64,000 nucleotides of DNA from Lumbricus rubellus (taxonomy: Eukaryota; Annelida; Clitellata; Crassiclitellata; Lumbricidae): positions 32,084,713-32,148,712 of the forward strand of contig OX243811.1 of NCBI GenBank assembly GCA_945859605.1, in the 5' to 3' direction. Below the pieces are notes generated by a model. That model did no database searches and had not been told where the DNA came from. It saw nothing but the letters and a program-made list of their open reading frames with translations. Positions 31,591 to 42,608 of this stretch are shown one piece after another. Every line of letters starts with the position of its first letter. The first letter of the stretch is position 1. A program made the translations under genes and the position numbers.

Positions 31591-32113
31591 ACTTTAGCTC
31601 CTATAGTTGAGTAAATAATTTGATATAAAAGGCTGTCATGATTCTGACGATGCACCAATAGACCCATAACTGACTGACCTACCTATAAAACATTTAAATT
31701 TCTCAATTATTTCAGTATTTTCGGTTAAATCTTATATGAAAAACATTGTTATGCTCTATTTCAATATTTCTGTTCTGTTTTAGAGATTATAAAATAATTG
31801 AAGTAATTTTAGAATGGATTTTGTAACTTGGATGTACCAAAATAACCAGTGGTTATTTCGGTACAACCCCTGGTTATTTCAGTACCCAATGTGGTACTGA
31901 AATAACCATTAAAAAATATAGAGGTGCACATAAAATTTTCATATTTTTAGGTTTTGGGTGAATGCTATAAATGTCATTGATTGTGTATATAGTAGCTATA
32001 CAAATATTATATTAGTTCCTTATCTCGAGTTTTAGTTTGAAATTGACACAATGCAGTTATAGCACTTTTCCCAAAAGTCCAAAATATGGTTATTTCGGTA
32101 CCTACCTCCCCTA

Positions 32114-33002
32114 GGCCTAACGGTCCACGCGTGAACGCACCGTGCTAACGCGAGATTTAAAGTAAACCAGCACGGCAGCATCGACAATGCGAACCGCGGG
32201 ACCCGCTCTCTGGAATAGGCCTATTATACAAAGGAGGCGCAAGAGACTAAGCCGAGTCTATGTAAATAGAAACAGCGTGTATGTAGCCTATACTTCGCAT
32301 TAGGCTATACGCGACAAAATAATTGTACTCTATATAGACCGTAGAGTAGACAAACAGCATAGGCTACCTGTAAATGTTTCTGAGGGCGAGGTTATCATAA
32401 TTGTTATAAAACATTGTAATAAACATAAATAAACCAACATACGCTGAGTAGGCTTACACTCTAAGTCTAACCAATAAGCTGGTTCAATATCTCGCGTGCG
32501 CAGTGGGTCAAGGTTAATTCTACCATAAACGAGGGATATACCAAAGGTTCGGAAAGTTAAAGACTCGCGCGATTGTGGGTTTGCAATTTTGATATAATCC
32601 ATCATCTATGATAGAATGGACCTTGACCTACTGCGCACGTACACGTGAGATATCAAATACACTTAATATGTACTAGTAGCTACCTGGGTCACGGTTCACT
32701 ACCCATCAGATGTGCCCTTAACGCACCTGATAGGTGGAGGCAAACCTAGAAGCGCGCTCTGATAAGTCGCGTGATGAGCGATATTCGACCAGTAGGCTAT
32801 CACTGCGGAAAATCTGAATGAACTACGCCTCCAATGCCCTCCATAATTATGATTCAGAGTCTCTACCTAAGACTGCAACAAAGACATTTGAATTTGAGCA
32901 TGCTGCATTAATTGCACTGGCTGACTAAAGAGCAAAGAATTCATTTCAAAATCGGCCGTACTTGTAGTTCAGTAGGTTACTACATCTTAACCAACCGACA
33001 CA
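32114..33002. other. Intergenic, contains an imperfect inverted repeat
   Basis: About 32488-32527 (ATATCTCGCGTGCGCAGT, GGTCAAGGTTAATTCTA) is the imperfect complement of about 32612-32658 (TAGAATGGACCTTGACC, ACTGCGCACGT, GTGAGATATC). Arms of roughly 40 bp, spacer about 85 bp. Possibly an old palindromic element; no gene seen. Confidence 0.5.
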
Positions 33003-35248
33003 CAGGCCCGGATTAACCCCTCGGGGGGCCCGCCGCCATATATTCAGGGGCCCCTAATTTACCATTACCTTCCGTCACCACACTCCACAGGCCCACGTGT
33101 CCATTCGTGTCTGTTATTGACTCGATATAATTCAAAACCTAATTAGATGTAGCTTAATTAAATACCAAAACATTTTTTAAATTACACTTTATAAACGTCA
33201 ATTTAATAGATTATAATTATTGTTCAGTTTAGTAGTTTAAATCCTATAATTATACCAATTATGGTTCAGATTTTTCTGCTCTTGGCAGTGACAAACGGGT
33301 CAAGAATGTCCTTAAAGGAAACTGTGTTTAAGAGATCACTCTCAACGCTAAGAAGCCTGTTGCAATAATGACATAGCATCTATATTCAGTATAATTATTG
33401 CAGTGTGAGAATTGTCGAAAAAGGACGGCGGATTAGACTTTGATCCGTGTAAAGTTGACCATTCTGTCTGCATTTTGGGAGATCAACAATAGCAGCAACA
33501 ACAGCAGCAGCAACAACCACAGCAATAATACTAAATTAGTTTTTAAGAAATTACTATAAAAACGCAGAAATGCTACATGATACATAAAACTTTTTAAATA
33601 GGCCTATTAATGATCTGCAGACTGCAGCGCATACCTTTATAGGCCTAGGCCTATGTACATGATCCGATTGACCCAGGAGAGCGTGCCCTCTTTACGCATC
33701 AGCTGCATGTGTTTCTTCCGACTTTCTCATCGTCACAAACGCCGACATTTCCGGTATCGGAATTTTTTACGCATACATTTTGATAAACCAAACTGAAGAA
33801 GACTCATCTTTTAACCACCTCGACAACTTTCATTTATTATAGGCCTCCAATTTCTCCTCCGTCAAGCGCATGCTGACGATGAGGCCTTTACAAGACGTCT
33901 CCAAGTTGCTCTGCCTCTGGACTTATCCACAGCTCTTCGTATGTCCATGCCCTTCATTTCTAGGTCCTCCATCACGTTTTTCATCCATGTCTTTTTTGGT
34001 CTTCCTCTGCTTCTTTCTCCCTCTGTTTGTCCATATAGCACTGTCGCTGGTAGTCTTTTCTCCTCCATCCGTGTTATAGGCCTATATCCGAACCAAGTCA
34101 GCCTTCTCTTCCTCATTCTGTCAATTACTGTTTCGTTTTGTCCGGTTTCTTCACGAGTTATTTCGTTACGTATCCTTTCTATCCTCGATCTGCACAGTAT
34201 TCCTTTATAGGCCTACCCTACGGGTCTACGGGTTTGGCAAGATATATCTGTCATTGACCAATTTGCACGTATAGCCTAGTTGTGATTTTCAGTGGAATGC
34301 AAGCCCGCATAGGTCTACTTAGAGTATGGTCTTGGGCATCCATGATTCGCCCAATTTATCATCATACAAGTCAGAGCCAGCTTTGGTCGGCTTTAGATTG
34401 AGAAACATATATTAGCCTATCTTTCCCAAACGTAGGGTGACCTCGCCTAGCTCTGCCTTGGCTGCACAACTTTTAGCGATAATTCCCTCTCCCCTCTTCA
34501 GGACCGACCCTCCCTGATGCCAAATGAGTCACTGTGGCATGCAGCGAGTGCCTGCAACATCCATAGGCCTAATGCGGAGTTCTAGTTATACGAAAGTGGG
34601 TGGGAAGTTCAAAAGCACTGACAAGTGACAATTTACAGTTCACTCTTCCCCTCTCTGCGTCCACACTCAATTGAGATGGCCGTGATCCACGCATCCATGT
34701 AGTCTAACAGCATTCCTCTACGACATAATCATTATAAATTGCCTCCTTTGTAAGACTGTGCCAAAGATAACATGATACACCTTGTGCATGAATTTGCAGA
34801 CCCATTACAGAGTTCAACTGTTCAAATTACATGTGGCCTTGTTTAACCGAATCTCTATGACTATATATTTGTCTCCGTCTGTCTGTTCGTCTACATGTAT
34901 AGCCCAATATGTCTGACTCTTTTTGAAAGGCGTATCTCTCCCTCTCTGTCCGCCTGTCTGTAACTCTGGCCTATCTCTTTTAAAAGTAGGCCAAATGGAA
35001 TACCGACAAAATCATAAATCAGAGCTGGCACAAACATAGAGGCCAACGTAAATAAAATTGTTGTTCGCCCTAAGAAGAAAACAATGACCAATGGACGCAA
35101 ATGTACACACTGTGTTAGAAGCAAATATGAATAGGCCTAAATGGGAAAATGCACAATAAAAATTATTTTTTTGCAGACGCGGGGGGCCCCCTGACGACGG
35201 GGGGCCCGCCGCCATGGCAGACATGGCATACTGGTTAATCCGGCCCTG
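33003..35248. mobile_element. hAT element, non-autonomous, 2.2 kb
   Basis: Ends CAGGCCCGGATTAACC and, complemented, CAGGGCCGGATTAACC, flanked by a perfect 8-bp duplication CCGACACA (32995-33002, 35249-35256). Both subterminal regions hold GGGGGGCCCGCCGCCA. No hAT transposase is recognisable; the interior carries a LINE fragment and unique AT-rich sequence. Same TIR as the 296-bp MITE at 9675. Confidence 0.9.
33862..34116 (-). pseudogene. LINE C-terminal fragment inside the hAT element
   Basis: The minus strand encodes RRLTWFGYRPITRMEEKRLP, GRPKKTWMKN and WRRLVKAS, the common C-terminal tail after the RT of many LINE proteins (RRLRWFGH, GRPKKRW, WR-x-x-V). Upstream residues RIERIRNEITREETGQ (to about 34190) extend the match. 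RT proper is absent. It was either captured by the hAT element or inserted in it. Confidence 0.72.
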
Positions 35249-35263
35249 CCGACACATTATCTC

Positions 35264-36084
35264 CATGGGCGTAACTTTACACGGAAAAGTGGTGGTGACC
35301 ATGAGTAGAGTTTGGTTTCCGTTCTTGTTGGAGGGGGGGGGGTAAAAATAACTTTTAGTTCTTTTCCCATCTATGTAGGCCTAATATATAAGCCCATGAA
35401 TATATTTTATATTTCACATCTGACCAACCAGTCTTGATAAAATGATATAATATTATTACTGTACGTCACATTCCTCCTAAAATCTGCATGCGCAGTTAAG
35501 TTTGCTCTGAGCGACCTACTTTAAATAATTTATGTTGCGGTCTTCAGCTGAATCATGCCCAAAGAGTAAACCTATAAGGACCCGGTATCCATTCACTCGC
35601 GCAATTAAATCATAGATTAGACAATCGTCTAGTTCGCTCTTCTCCCTTCCCTAAAGTCTGAGTCAACTTTTTTCCGGCTTACGATAAGGAAGTTCCACCA
35701 ATGCCATTGTGATTGTAATAATGACTCTGCGTGGCCATAAAAACCATGCATAACCATTTGTGGGGGGTTGGGCAATTGCTTCACGTTCCATCCCCAAGTT
35801 TAAAGTGGAAAGGGAATTCCTTCCCTTTCCTCCGTAGGATTTACGGACACGACTGTGGACAGCGAACACACTATGGAGGCCCCTATCAGCATTGACGCCA
35901 TTGCGATGTAAATCATGAATAGCCTATAATAATATTAGTATATTATGTTAGACAGCCAAATGCTTTCATAATTATTTGTAAAAATATTTATTTGCCGGAC
36001 CAAAAAGTGGTGGTGACTGTCACGACCACTTTTAAAAGTGGTGGTGACTGGACACCACCGTCACAATAGAAAGTTACGCCTATG
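35264..36084. mobile_element. hAT-like element, CATGGGCGTAACTTT ends, 821 bp
   Basis: TIRs CATGGGCGTAACTTT / AAAGTTACGCCTATG with a perfect 8-bp duplication ATTATCTC (35256-35263, 36085-36092). Subterminal AAGTGGTGGTGAC recurs near both ends. The interior has no transposase-like frame. Its left duplication shares base 35256 with the right duplication of the preceding hAT element. Confidence 0.9.
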
Positions 36085-36231
36085 ATTATCTCCAATCTTT
36101 CCCATGCTCACCTTCACATAACTATATCTTACTACATACTTCATCAATGGATGCTTGTCGATGAGATGCTTGATGTACTAAGGCTACACACTGCATGGAC
36201 ATGAACCGAGTTGAACCAAGACTCTTTCACC

Positions 36232-36300
36232 AAGTAAAAAGAGCTTGGAATTGGACTGTTGTCTCGACGTCGCTGGTTCGAAGCCCTCTGCCTCCTCCAC
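36232..36300 (+). repeat. Possible second tRNA-like SINE head
   Basis: A B-box-like GGTTCGAAGCC at about 36275 follows GTTGTCTCGACGTCGCT; the complement translates to the GFEPATSR peptide often seen over tRNA-derived SINEs. I find no clear A-box, so this is tentative. Confidence 0.3.
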
Positions 36301-37829
36301 TCCACCCCATTCAGATCGTTCTGCCAATTCCTTGATGTCCAAACCTAAGAGACTCGTCTCTTTCAACTACATGCCTTGTTGTTGGGATAGCGCGAGAAGA
36401 TTCTGCAACAGCAGCTGTCCATTGTGTAGCCTAGCCTACTCGTTCGACAGTAGCAACAGCAAACTGTCATTGTTGAATTCGCGTAGGCCTATGCACCATA
36501 GGAGTTCATAATTATATTATCATAATATCTACAGCATAGTTGTAAAAAGGTTTTTCCGTTTTTATTCACTCCCAAAAACGTGGTTTTTGCTTTTTTTCCT
36601 GATCGTTTTTCTCTCTTTTTTATTTTTCGAATAAAACGACGTTTTTCCGTTTTTTAAATTTTATTTTCATCGTTTTTTACATGCATAGGCCTATATGGTC
36701 TAGAGAGAATTGTTACGTCGGTAGTCCATGTTCTTCTATTGTGATTGAACTAATCGTTTTAAATAATTAGGCCTATTATACGTTAGAAAATAATGCGTCT
36801 AATCTAATCTAATCTAATCTAATCTAGTCTAGTGTTTCTCGGGTTAGCAACACAATAGGCTGCGGTGCTGTATGAGTCGTCGTCTTCTTACAGAAAATAA
36901 TAGGCGTAGGCTACCCTTGGACACATGAGTATGACACATAGGCCTACATACATAATTTCCATCTGCATTTTTGGTTCTTTCGTGTATATTTCGTATCACA
37001 TGTGTACTGTGTAGCCTGCTGTGTGGGAAATCCTGTTGAGTCAGATGGTATAGGCATAGAGCCCACAGAACTCCTAATCATAATGTGATATGCTACGTCA
37101 CAGTTACGCGAAGCTATTCGATCCCCGAGTGCATAAATTTTCATCGAAGTATAGTTACACAATTATTATAGCCTATATAATGTATAATATACATTATAGG
37201 CACGATATATTATATCGTGCCTACGAGTTATTAAGATATCTACATAATAGTACATATATTATTATAACAGAATTTATAACAATGCACCTAATGCATAGTT
37301 GACCATACAGGTCCATACTCGGACCTTGGTATTATGACAAGGCCTTTGCTACAATGCCGAGTGCCTGTTTTACAATGGCTATAATAGGCCTACAATGGAT
37401 CCCTACAACTAACTGCGTGATTCATGTTGATCTCGGGTCAGGCTAGAACCTACTTTAGTCGAAACAAATTATGTACGGTCCCATTTTCATGCCTGACAGT
37501 GAGAAGACCGCCGCCGCTAAATAGGGCTTCACGTGAACATGATAATATGAGGCATATACTAGGCTACATAATATATAAGGTCTACATAGACTACACGCGT
37601 GAGTGTATATATATATATATATATATAATTATCTATAGGCCACATTTTATTACATACACATCTGTGCATGCATGTAACATGTATGCACGTATATTATGCA
37701 TAGGCTATATATTTATGAATGGTATGTGTGTGTTATATATCGAAGTCGTGTTGTGTGCCCGTGTGTGTATAGTTGTATACAGTGCAGTAACAAAGGCGTT
37801 TAGCCTGTGTAACTGTGCTAGCGAGTGAG
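36300..37829. other. Intergenic, low-complexity tracts only
   Basis: Holds a T-rich stretch with repeated CGTTTTTCCGTTTT (36545-36680), an (AATCT)n run (36798-36826), a short palindrome GGCACGATAT-ATT-ATATCGTGCC (about 37199-37221) and a (TA)n run (37608-37626). TAGGCCTA-type motifs are frequent. No gene supported. Confidence 0.5.
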
Positions 37830-37991
37830 GCAGCGCGCGGCTTACAACCTGCGTGAACCTGCGCTGCGCGTGCACGACGTCAGAAGGAAGAGGAGTTCGC
37901 ACAATCTATGGTGTAACACCGCTCGAGCGAAAACCTGTAGGGTAGTGAGAAAGAAATTAGCCCTGAATCGACGGAAGGATTTTCCTAAGAG
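37830..37991 (+). promoter_or_regulatory. Promoter-like GC-rich stretch and possible non-coding first exon
   Basis: A locally GC-rich block (GCAGCGCGCGGC, CTGCGCTGCGCGTGCACG) in AT-rich surroundings, with NRF1-like GCGC/TGCGC steps and a CRE-like GACGTCA. It ends in a near-perfect splice donor AAGAG-GTGAGT (donor at 37992). No long ORF inside. This looks like a transcription start region with a 5' UTR exon, but the gene it would serve is not established. Confidence 0.35.
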
Positions 37992-38251
37992 GTGAGTGCT
38001 AACAGTTTCCACACAATTTTCGGTTACCTTTGATGCAGCTCTGTCCTCTTCTTCCCAGCGATTCGCGTATTAAAATAAAGTCGACAATTATTCAGACTTA
38101 GGCCTAAATCCTAAACTACGTAGGCCTACCGGTATGCATATTGATCGCGATAATTGGTCCTCTGCCAATATTTCCATGGACAAGAGATGAGAATCGTGCA
38201 GACCCCATGCGGGTCGACTATGGAATTTGGAACTCATGGGCATGTTGTCAG

Positions 38252-38318
38252 GGTAGACAACATAGGATTCCGAATGGCACTACATAATATTGCCATTCGG
38301 AATCCTATGTTGTCTACC
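38252..38318. repeat. Perfect hairpin, 28-bp arms, 11-nt loop
   Basis: GGTAGACAACATAGGATTCC plus GAATGGCA (38252-38279) is exactly complemented at 38291-38318. No mismatch, so this is a recent inverted duplication rather than a typical imperfect microRNA precursor. Confidence 0.9.
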
Positions 38319-38355
38319 TTGCCTACCGTATATTATACGGTTGTCAGGTTCCAGA

Positions 38356-38358
38356 ATA

Positions 38359-38390
<32 letters not shown>

Positions 38391-38391
38391 G
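38356..38391. repeat. (AAT)n microsatellite
   Basis: About 11 AAT units, followed by ATTTATATAGCGCC, the SINE-tail motif (38394-38410). Confidence 0.92.
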
Positions 38392-38580
38392 ACGATTTAT
38401 ATAGCGCCGTAGCTCAGCCGAGGCCGAAGGAAAGGGCGCTGTACACTGGATAAAGAAGCCAGACGATTCAACATTGAAGCATTTTCTTACAAGCTGTGAT
38501 TACCTGGGTTTACAATGTAGGCCTATACCTATTTTGATTATACCTCGCTTAGAATGAATCTATCTAATTCTCGCATTTGC

Positions 38581-38780
38581 CATAGCACCCTCCAAGCTCT
38601 GTCTAGGCCTACTTAGGCGCTCCCGACTACGGAGTGAACACTGCATCGTAGTTTCACGCCGAGGCGGACGAGCAATTGCAAGTTAAGGACTTGGTCCTTA
38701 CACAGCGGCTTGAGGTGGATTCGAACCTGGAACCCTCCGGCTCCAAGGCACCGAACATACCCCTAGGCTACATCACTGCG
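38581..38780 (-). repeat. tRNA-derived SINE, near full length
   Basis: Complement shows B-box GGTTCGAATCC, a decayed A-box region, and the tail (TAGGCGCTCCC, GGACACT-like). A TAGGCCTA motif lies inside the tail (about 38605), where other copies lack it. Confidence 0.8.
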
Positions 38781-39504
38781 ATTGTCTTGAAAGAATGTCA
38801 ACTGGGGTACGTGGCTCTGAAGCCCACATTAAACATTATAAATACTTTAGAGATGCACGTACGATGCTTTCAGCTTTCACATGGACTATGGACCAAAGTG
38901 GGGCATATGTCTTCAGACACTCTGGCACCAGAAGAGTAGGATATATAATATATTATATAGATATTATATATATATTATGTATATTATATTATATATATAT
39001 ATTATATTACATATGTATATACATATATACCGTACTGGTATAAGGATGTATACATGTAGCTTGATAATTATATTATTATAACCGACGATGCCCTGCTGAA
39101 CTTTAGCCCGACCGTCCTCCTATAGGGCTACTCCTTTTCCTCCCGTTCTATATACCAGGGTACGGGTAATTTGGTTTGCTTGATGAGAGATAGACAGTTT
39201 AGATACGAAGCACACTAGCATTGCAGTAGACTCAACACTGTTTACCAGTTAAGCTGATAAAATCTGACATGATCAAACTGTTGCACTGGATATTTTCTGC
39301 TATTGAAATAAACTGTTCGTAACTTCGTGCTTATACGTATTATATACACAATTTATAGGCCTACATGCCTTTGTAGTGGAAGAATTTGAGGAAAATCGAC
39401 TCGACAAATTAACAGGACGTAAAGAGACTAGTCTTGGTAGAGTTGTTAAATAAACCGCACTGACGAAAATACCAAAAGTCCCCATAAATCCGAGCTGTGC
39501 TCGA

Positions 39505-39528
39505 GCCGCCATCTTGAAAAATGGCGGC
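39505..39528. promoter_or_regulatory. Inverted pair of YY1-like sites over an ATG
   Basis: GCCGCCATCTTG and AAAATGGCGGC, facing each other, both fit the YY1 consensus AAnATGGCGGC. The second includes ATGGCG at 39521 in a good start context; this frame gives 22 codons, or a possible donor GTAACT after nine codons (39548). Confidence 0.4.
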
Positions 39529-40001
39529 TTCGATTCGTTTTTTGGTGGTAACTCAAGAACCGTCACAGCTGAGCTACCAAGAAATATAAAATGTCAAAAA
39601 TTATCCTCATTTAAAGGCAAACAAGTTTGGTGTATACATACATGTAACATTTGTTTCTATGATCAAAAACAAAAAAAGTTACATATGATAAAGTAGTCAA
39701 TCATTAGGCCTGTGTAATGTGTATTTCTGTCAACTATCCGATATTTGGTAAGTGATCGCTGGAGTCAGTCATGGTTGTCGGGGGGTATACCCTGGAGAGC
39801 GGATTCAATTTCATAATTAATTAATGTAGCCTAATAAGTTCCCACCGATGCCGTGCCACCGGTTTTGTTTGTGCGCTCACTGATACCATTCGTAACTTCA
39901 TGCAATATGAGGCTATAACTCCACATAGCCTAATTATTATGTGAATATAGATAGTTGGTCTAAACGTTTGTGGGTTTTTGTTCAAGGACTATTTTCCATA
40001 G

Positions 40002-40105
40002 GTAATTTCCGGATTATTGCACAAAGGGACTACGGTATTCCACAGTTGCTTGATGAAAGTTTACGTTTCGATCAGCATTTGCCGACAAGCACTGCTGCTA
40101 AAATT
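40002..40105 (+). CDS. Candidate coding exon of an unidentified gene
   Basis: Acceptor TATTTTCCATAG, donor GTGAGT. After two bases it is open as NFRIIAQRDYGIPQLLDE followed by SLRFDQHLPTSTAAKI, with the balanced composition of a real protein. A second frame is also open (hydrophobic, VISGLLHKGTT...), and only that frame is in phase with the ATG at 39521 and its GTAACT donor. I do not recognise either peptide. I treat it as an exon candidate, not an established gene. Confidence 0.35.
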
Positions 40106-41380
40106 GTGAGTGTCTGACGTACTTTTGACTAAATAGAATGAAATAACATTTTTCAAAATTAATCATCAAGAAAAATATGCACGGTAACGCTAATATAGCA
40201 ATGTTATAGCCTACAAATGATAGGCTACACAGTATTTGTATGTTTTATATATAACTAAATCCTTCAATAAATTCAAGGTCTAGGCTAGATAGGCCTATAT
40301 GTCAACTGTGAACTTCCGATTGCAGTGTTGACCAGTTATTGCGCATTATAATCGACTATCTAGTTCTATATAGCGGCAATTTCGATGTTCTATTAGGCCC
40401 ATCTGTGTCACGGTGTCCGATAACCTACTCAGATTAGCTAAAGCGGTCGGCCTGTATTGCATGTTTTCTTATAATTTTCAGCCCAGATGATATTTTCATT
40501 ACGTTACTTATTGCTAAGCCTTCCCAAGAGAACCCTAATTTACCTCAGACTTCTTTGTACATTATATTATCTTACATCAGACTTTTGTACATTAGAGTGC
40601 CAGTCTCAAGCCTGGATACAGAAGGAGGGTGACGCTATTATATAATCTTTGTTATCACTAAAACTGCATTCACCTTAGATGGCGTGGAACTCAGGTTCAA
40701 ACGAGCAGCTGTATAAGTTAACTTAGTTAAGTATCTCACTTGATCAATGTATTGCATAGTGCACTTTATATAATTAAAAGCTTATACCGATATAATTTGT
40801 AGAAGCAGAGTAGTAGGCTATAGGCTATCATTTATTCAGCGTGGTCCGTATAATATGCCACTGCATTTGTTGGTTATCATAACACATCGCTACGACCCGC
40901 GTCCGAGTGATGATCGAGGTGTTATTGCTGCATAGTGCGACGGGTCGTTCCGGGTTCGAGATTCACTGATGAGTTCATTGACGCAGTAATATTGATAAGC
41001 AACTGCAGACGGATAAAAGCAACAACAACAGTAACAACCACAGCAACAACAGCAACAGCAGTGTTACTGGAGACAACAGCAGCTAGACAGCAGCTGCGTC
41101 GATGTCGTCTGCTCTCCACCGCGTGACGTCTGTTCGTTATTATGTTAATTATAGCTGTATAATTATGCCAAATTATAGCGACCTTATGACCTGACCCATT
41201 TCATTTTTCAACGAGTTGATCGAGTGTGATGCTTCAATTATACCGCTGCTCTGCTGAATGTGTTCCAAGCCATCTAAAGTGGTTGCAGTTTAAGTTTAAT
41301 GACACTGTGATAACACAGATCATTAGCGTCGCCCTCCTCCTTTATTCGGGCTTGAGATTGGCACTGTCAGCTACGTACGA
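40106..41380. other. Unassigned sequence with CAA/CAG repeats
   Basis: A (CAA)n/(CAG)n-rich stretch lies at about 41018-41095. An acceptor-like TATAATTTTCAG at about 40483 precedes a 49-codon open stretch (PDDIFITLLIAKPSQENP), which could be a further exon but has no recognised domain. Confidence 0.35.
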
Positions 41381-41784
41381 ACAGTGTTTGAGTTCCATCT
41401 ACAGTGTCTGAGTTCCATGTACACTGTGTACAGTGTCTGAGTTCCATCTAAAGTGTCTGAGTTCCATCTACATGTACACGAACAGTGTCTGAGTTCCATC
41501 TACAGTGTCTGAGTTCCATCTATATACAGTGTCTGAGTTCCATCTACAGTGTCTGAGTTCCATCTATATACAGTATCTGAGTTCCATCTACAGTGTCTGA
41601 GTTCCATTTACAGTATACGAATTCCATCTACAGTGTCTGAGTTCCATCTATATACAGTGTCTGAGTTCCATTTACAGTATATGAGTTCCATCTACAGTGT
41701 CTGAGTTCCATTTACAGTATATGAGTTCCATCTACAGTGTCTGAGTTCCATCTACAGTGTCTGAATTCCATCTACAGTGTCTTG
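41381..41784. repeat. 20-bp minisatellite (CAGTGTCTGAGTTCCATCTA)n
   Basis: About 19 units with TATA insertions (CTATATACAGT) and CAGTATATGAGTTCC variants. Confidence 0.95.
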
Positions 41785-42608
41785 CGTGCACTATATCTTT
41801 AGCGTGACTGATTTTTAAAGATCAGCTCTCACCTCTATGACCTAGAATTAGCTGAATGACAACATGAATGGCCCATAGCTGGACCTTTGATCTATAGCAG
41901 TTGTCTTTTGAAGTTTCGATGTCCTCTGACTGGATACGCAATGCAATAATGATGGCATAGGCTAATATTGTATCAAAACATAGTGCGATGACAGTTTATT
42001 TTAGCATTTATAATTTGCTGTACTGTATTGAAATGATGCACGTGCATGGCAGTAGGGCCCTAACCATGGGCGTAAACTGTGCGGTTTGAACACTAGACAA
42101 CCCTTCTGTGTCTCTCTGAAGAGCAGAGTTATGATTATATATTAGTTATTTGTTCTCATCTGAAGAAGAGAGGAGGCCTTGATCCTTGTATTTGTATATA
42201 TATTTATTGGCCTCTCACTATAAAGTTTTCCTCCTATCTAAGATGACAGAGATCGAGTAATCAACACTCGGCTTTACTCTCACCTCTCTGCAAACAATCT
42301 GCTTCCGCCTCTTCAGTCGAAATTCGGGCAATTGCACTTACGGAAACAGCCGACATAAATACTTCTTGATTTCTCTGTCGCTAATCAGGCCTACTGAGAA
42401 TACAATGCATAGATCACTGCATGTATCCTGTGCTAGGTGTTTTAGTTATAATTAGCTTAGGCTATTTCGTCAAGTTGAAATTTGCTTTATTTAATAGAAA
42501 CTGACAATTCCTAGTCTCACTGTTGTCTTCAGTTTCAGTGATACTGTACCTGTTACTTAGCCATGAACAATAATTATAGGTACAAAATTCTTCTTTTCCT
42601 TCTGGCTA
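41785..42608. other. Intergenic, no gene seen
   Basis: A lone CATGGGCGTAAACTGTG at 42065 resembles the left end of the hAT-like elements, but I find no partner end or TSD. Confidence 0.45.

Larger units (their letters stand above)
21271..32111. mobile_element. TA-flanked DNA element with GTACCGAAATAACC-rich ends, broken by two retroelements
   Basis: The left end (GGGGAGATAGGTACCGAAAT, then AACC) and the right end (complement of GGGGAGGTAGGTACCGAAAT, then AACC) form TIRs flanked by TA (21269-21270, 32112-32113). The motif GTAC(C/T)GAAATAACC recurs subterminally near 21297, 21635 and 21661 and in both orientations at about 31834-31912. Without the gypsy-like element (22070-28458) and the non-LTR element (about 28807-31530), roughly 1.7 kb remains. 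No transposase was found. Superfamily not assigned; TA suggests Tc1/mariner-like or a relative. Confidence 0.75.

Noticed and set aside
36184..36366. 60-residue minus-strand frame with GFEPATSR
   Set aside because: That peptide is a hallmark of translated tRNA-like SINE B-boxes, not of a protein gene.
41381..41784. Regularly spaced repeats resembling an array with spacers
   Set aside because: 20-bp minisatellite with small insertions, not a CRISPR array.
42065..42085. Another CATGGGCGTAA hAT-like element
   Set aside because: Only one end is visible; no inverted partner or 8-bp duplication nearby.
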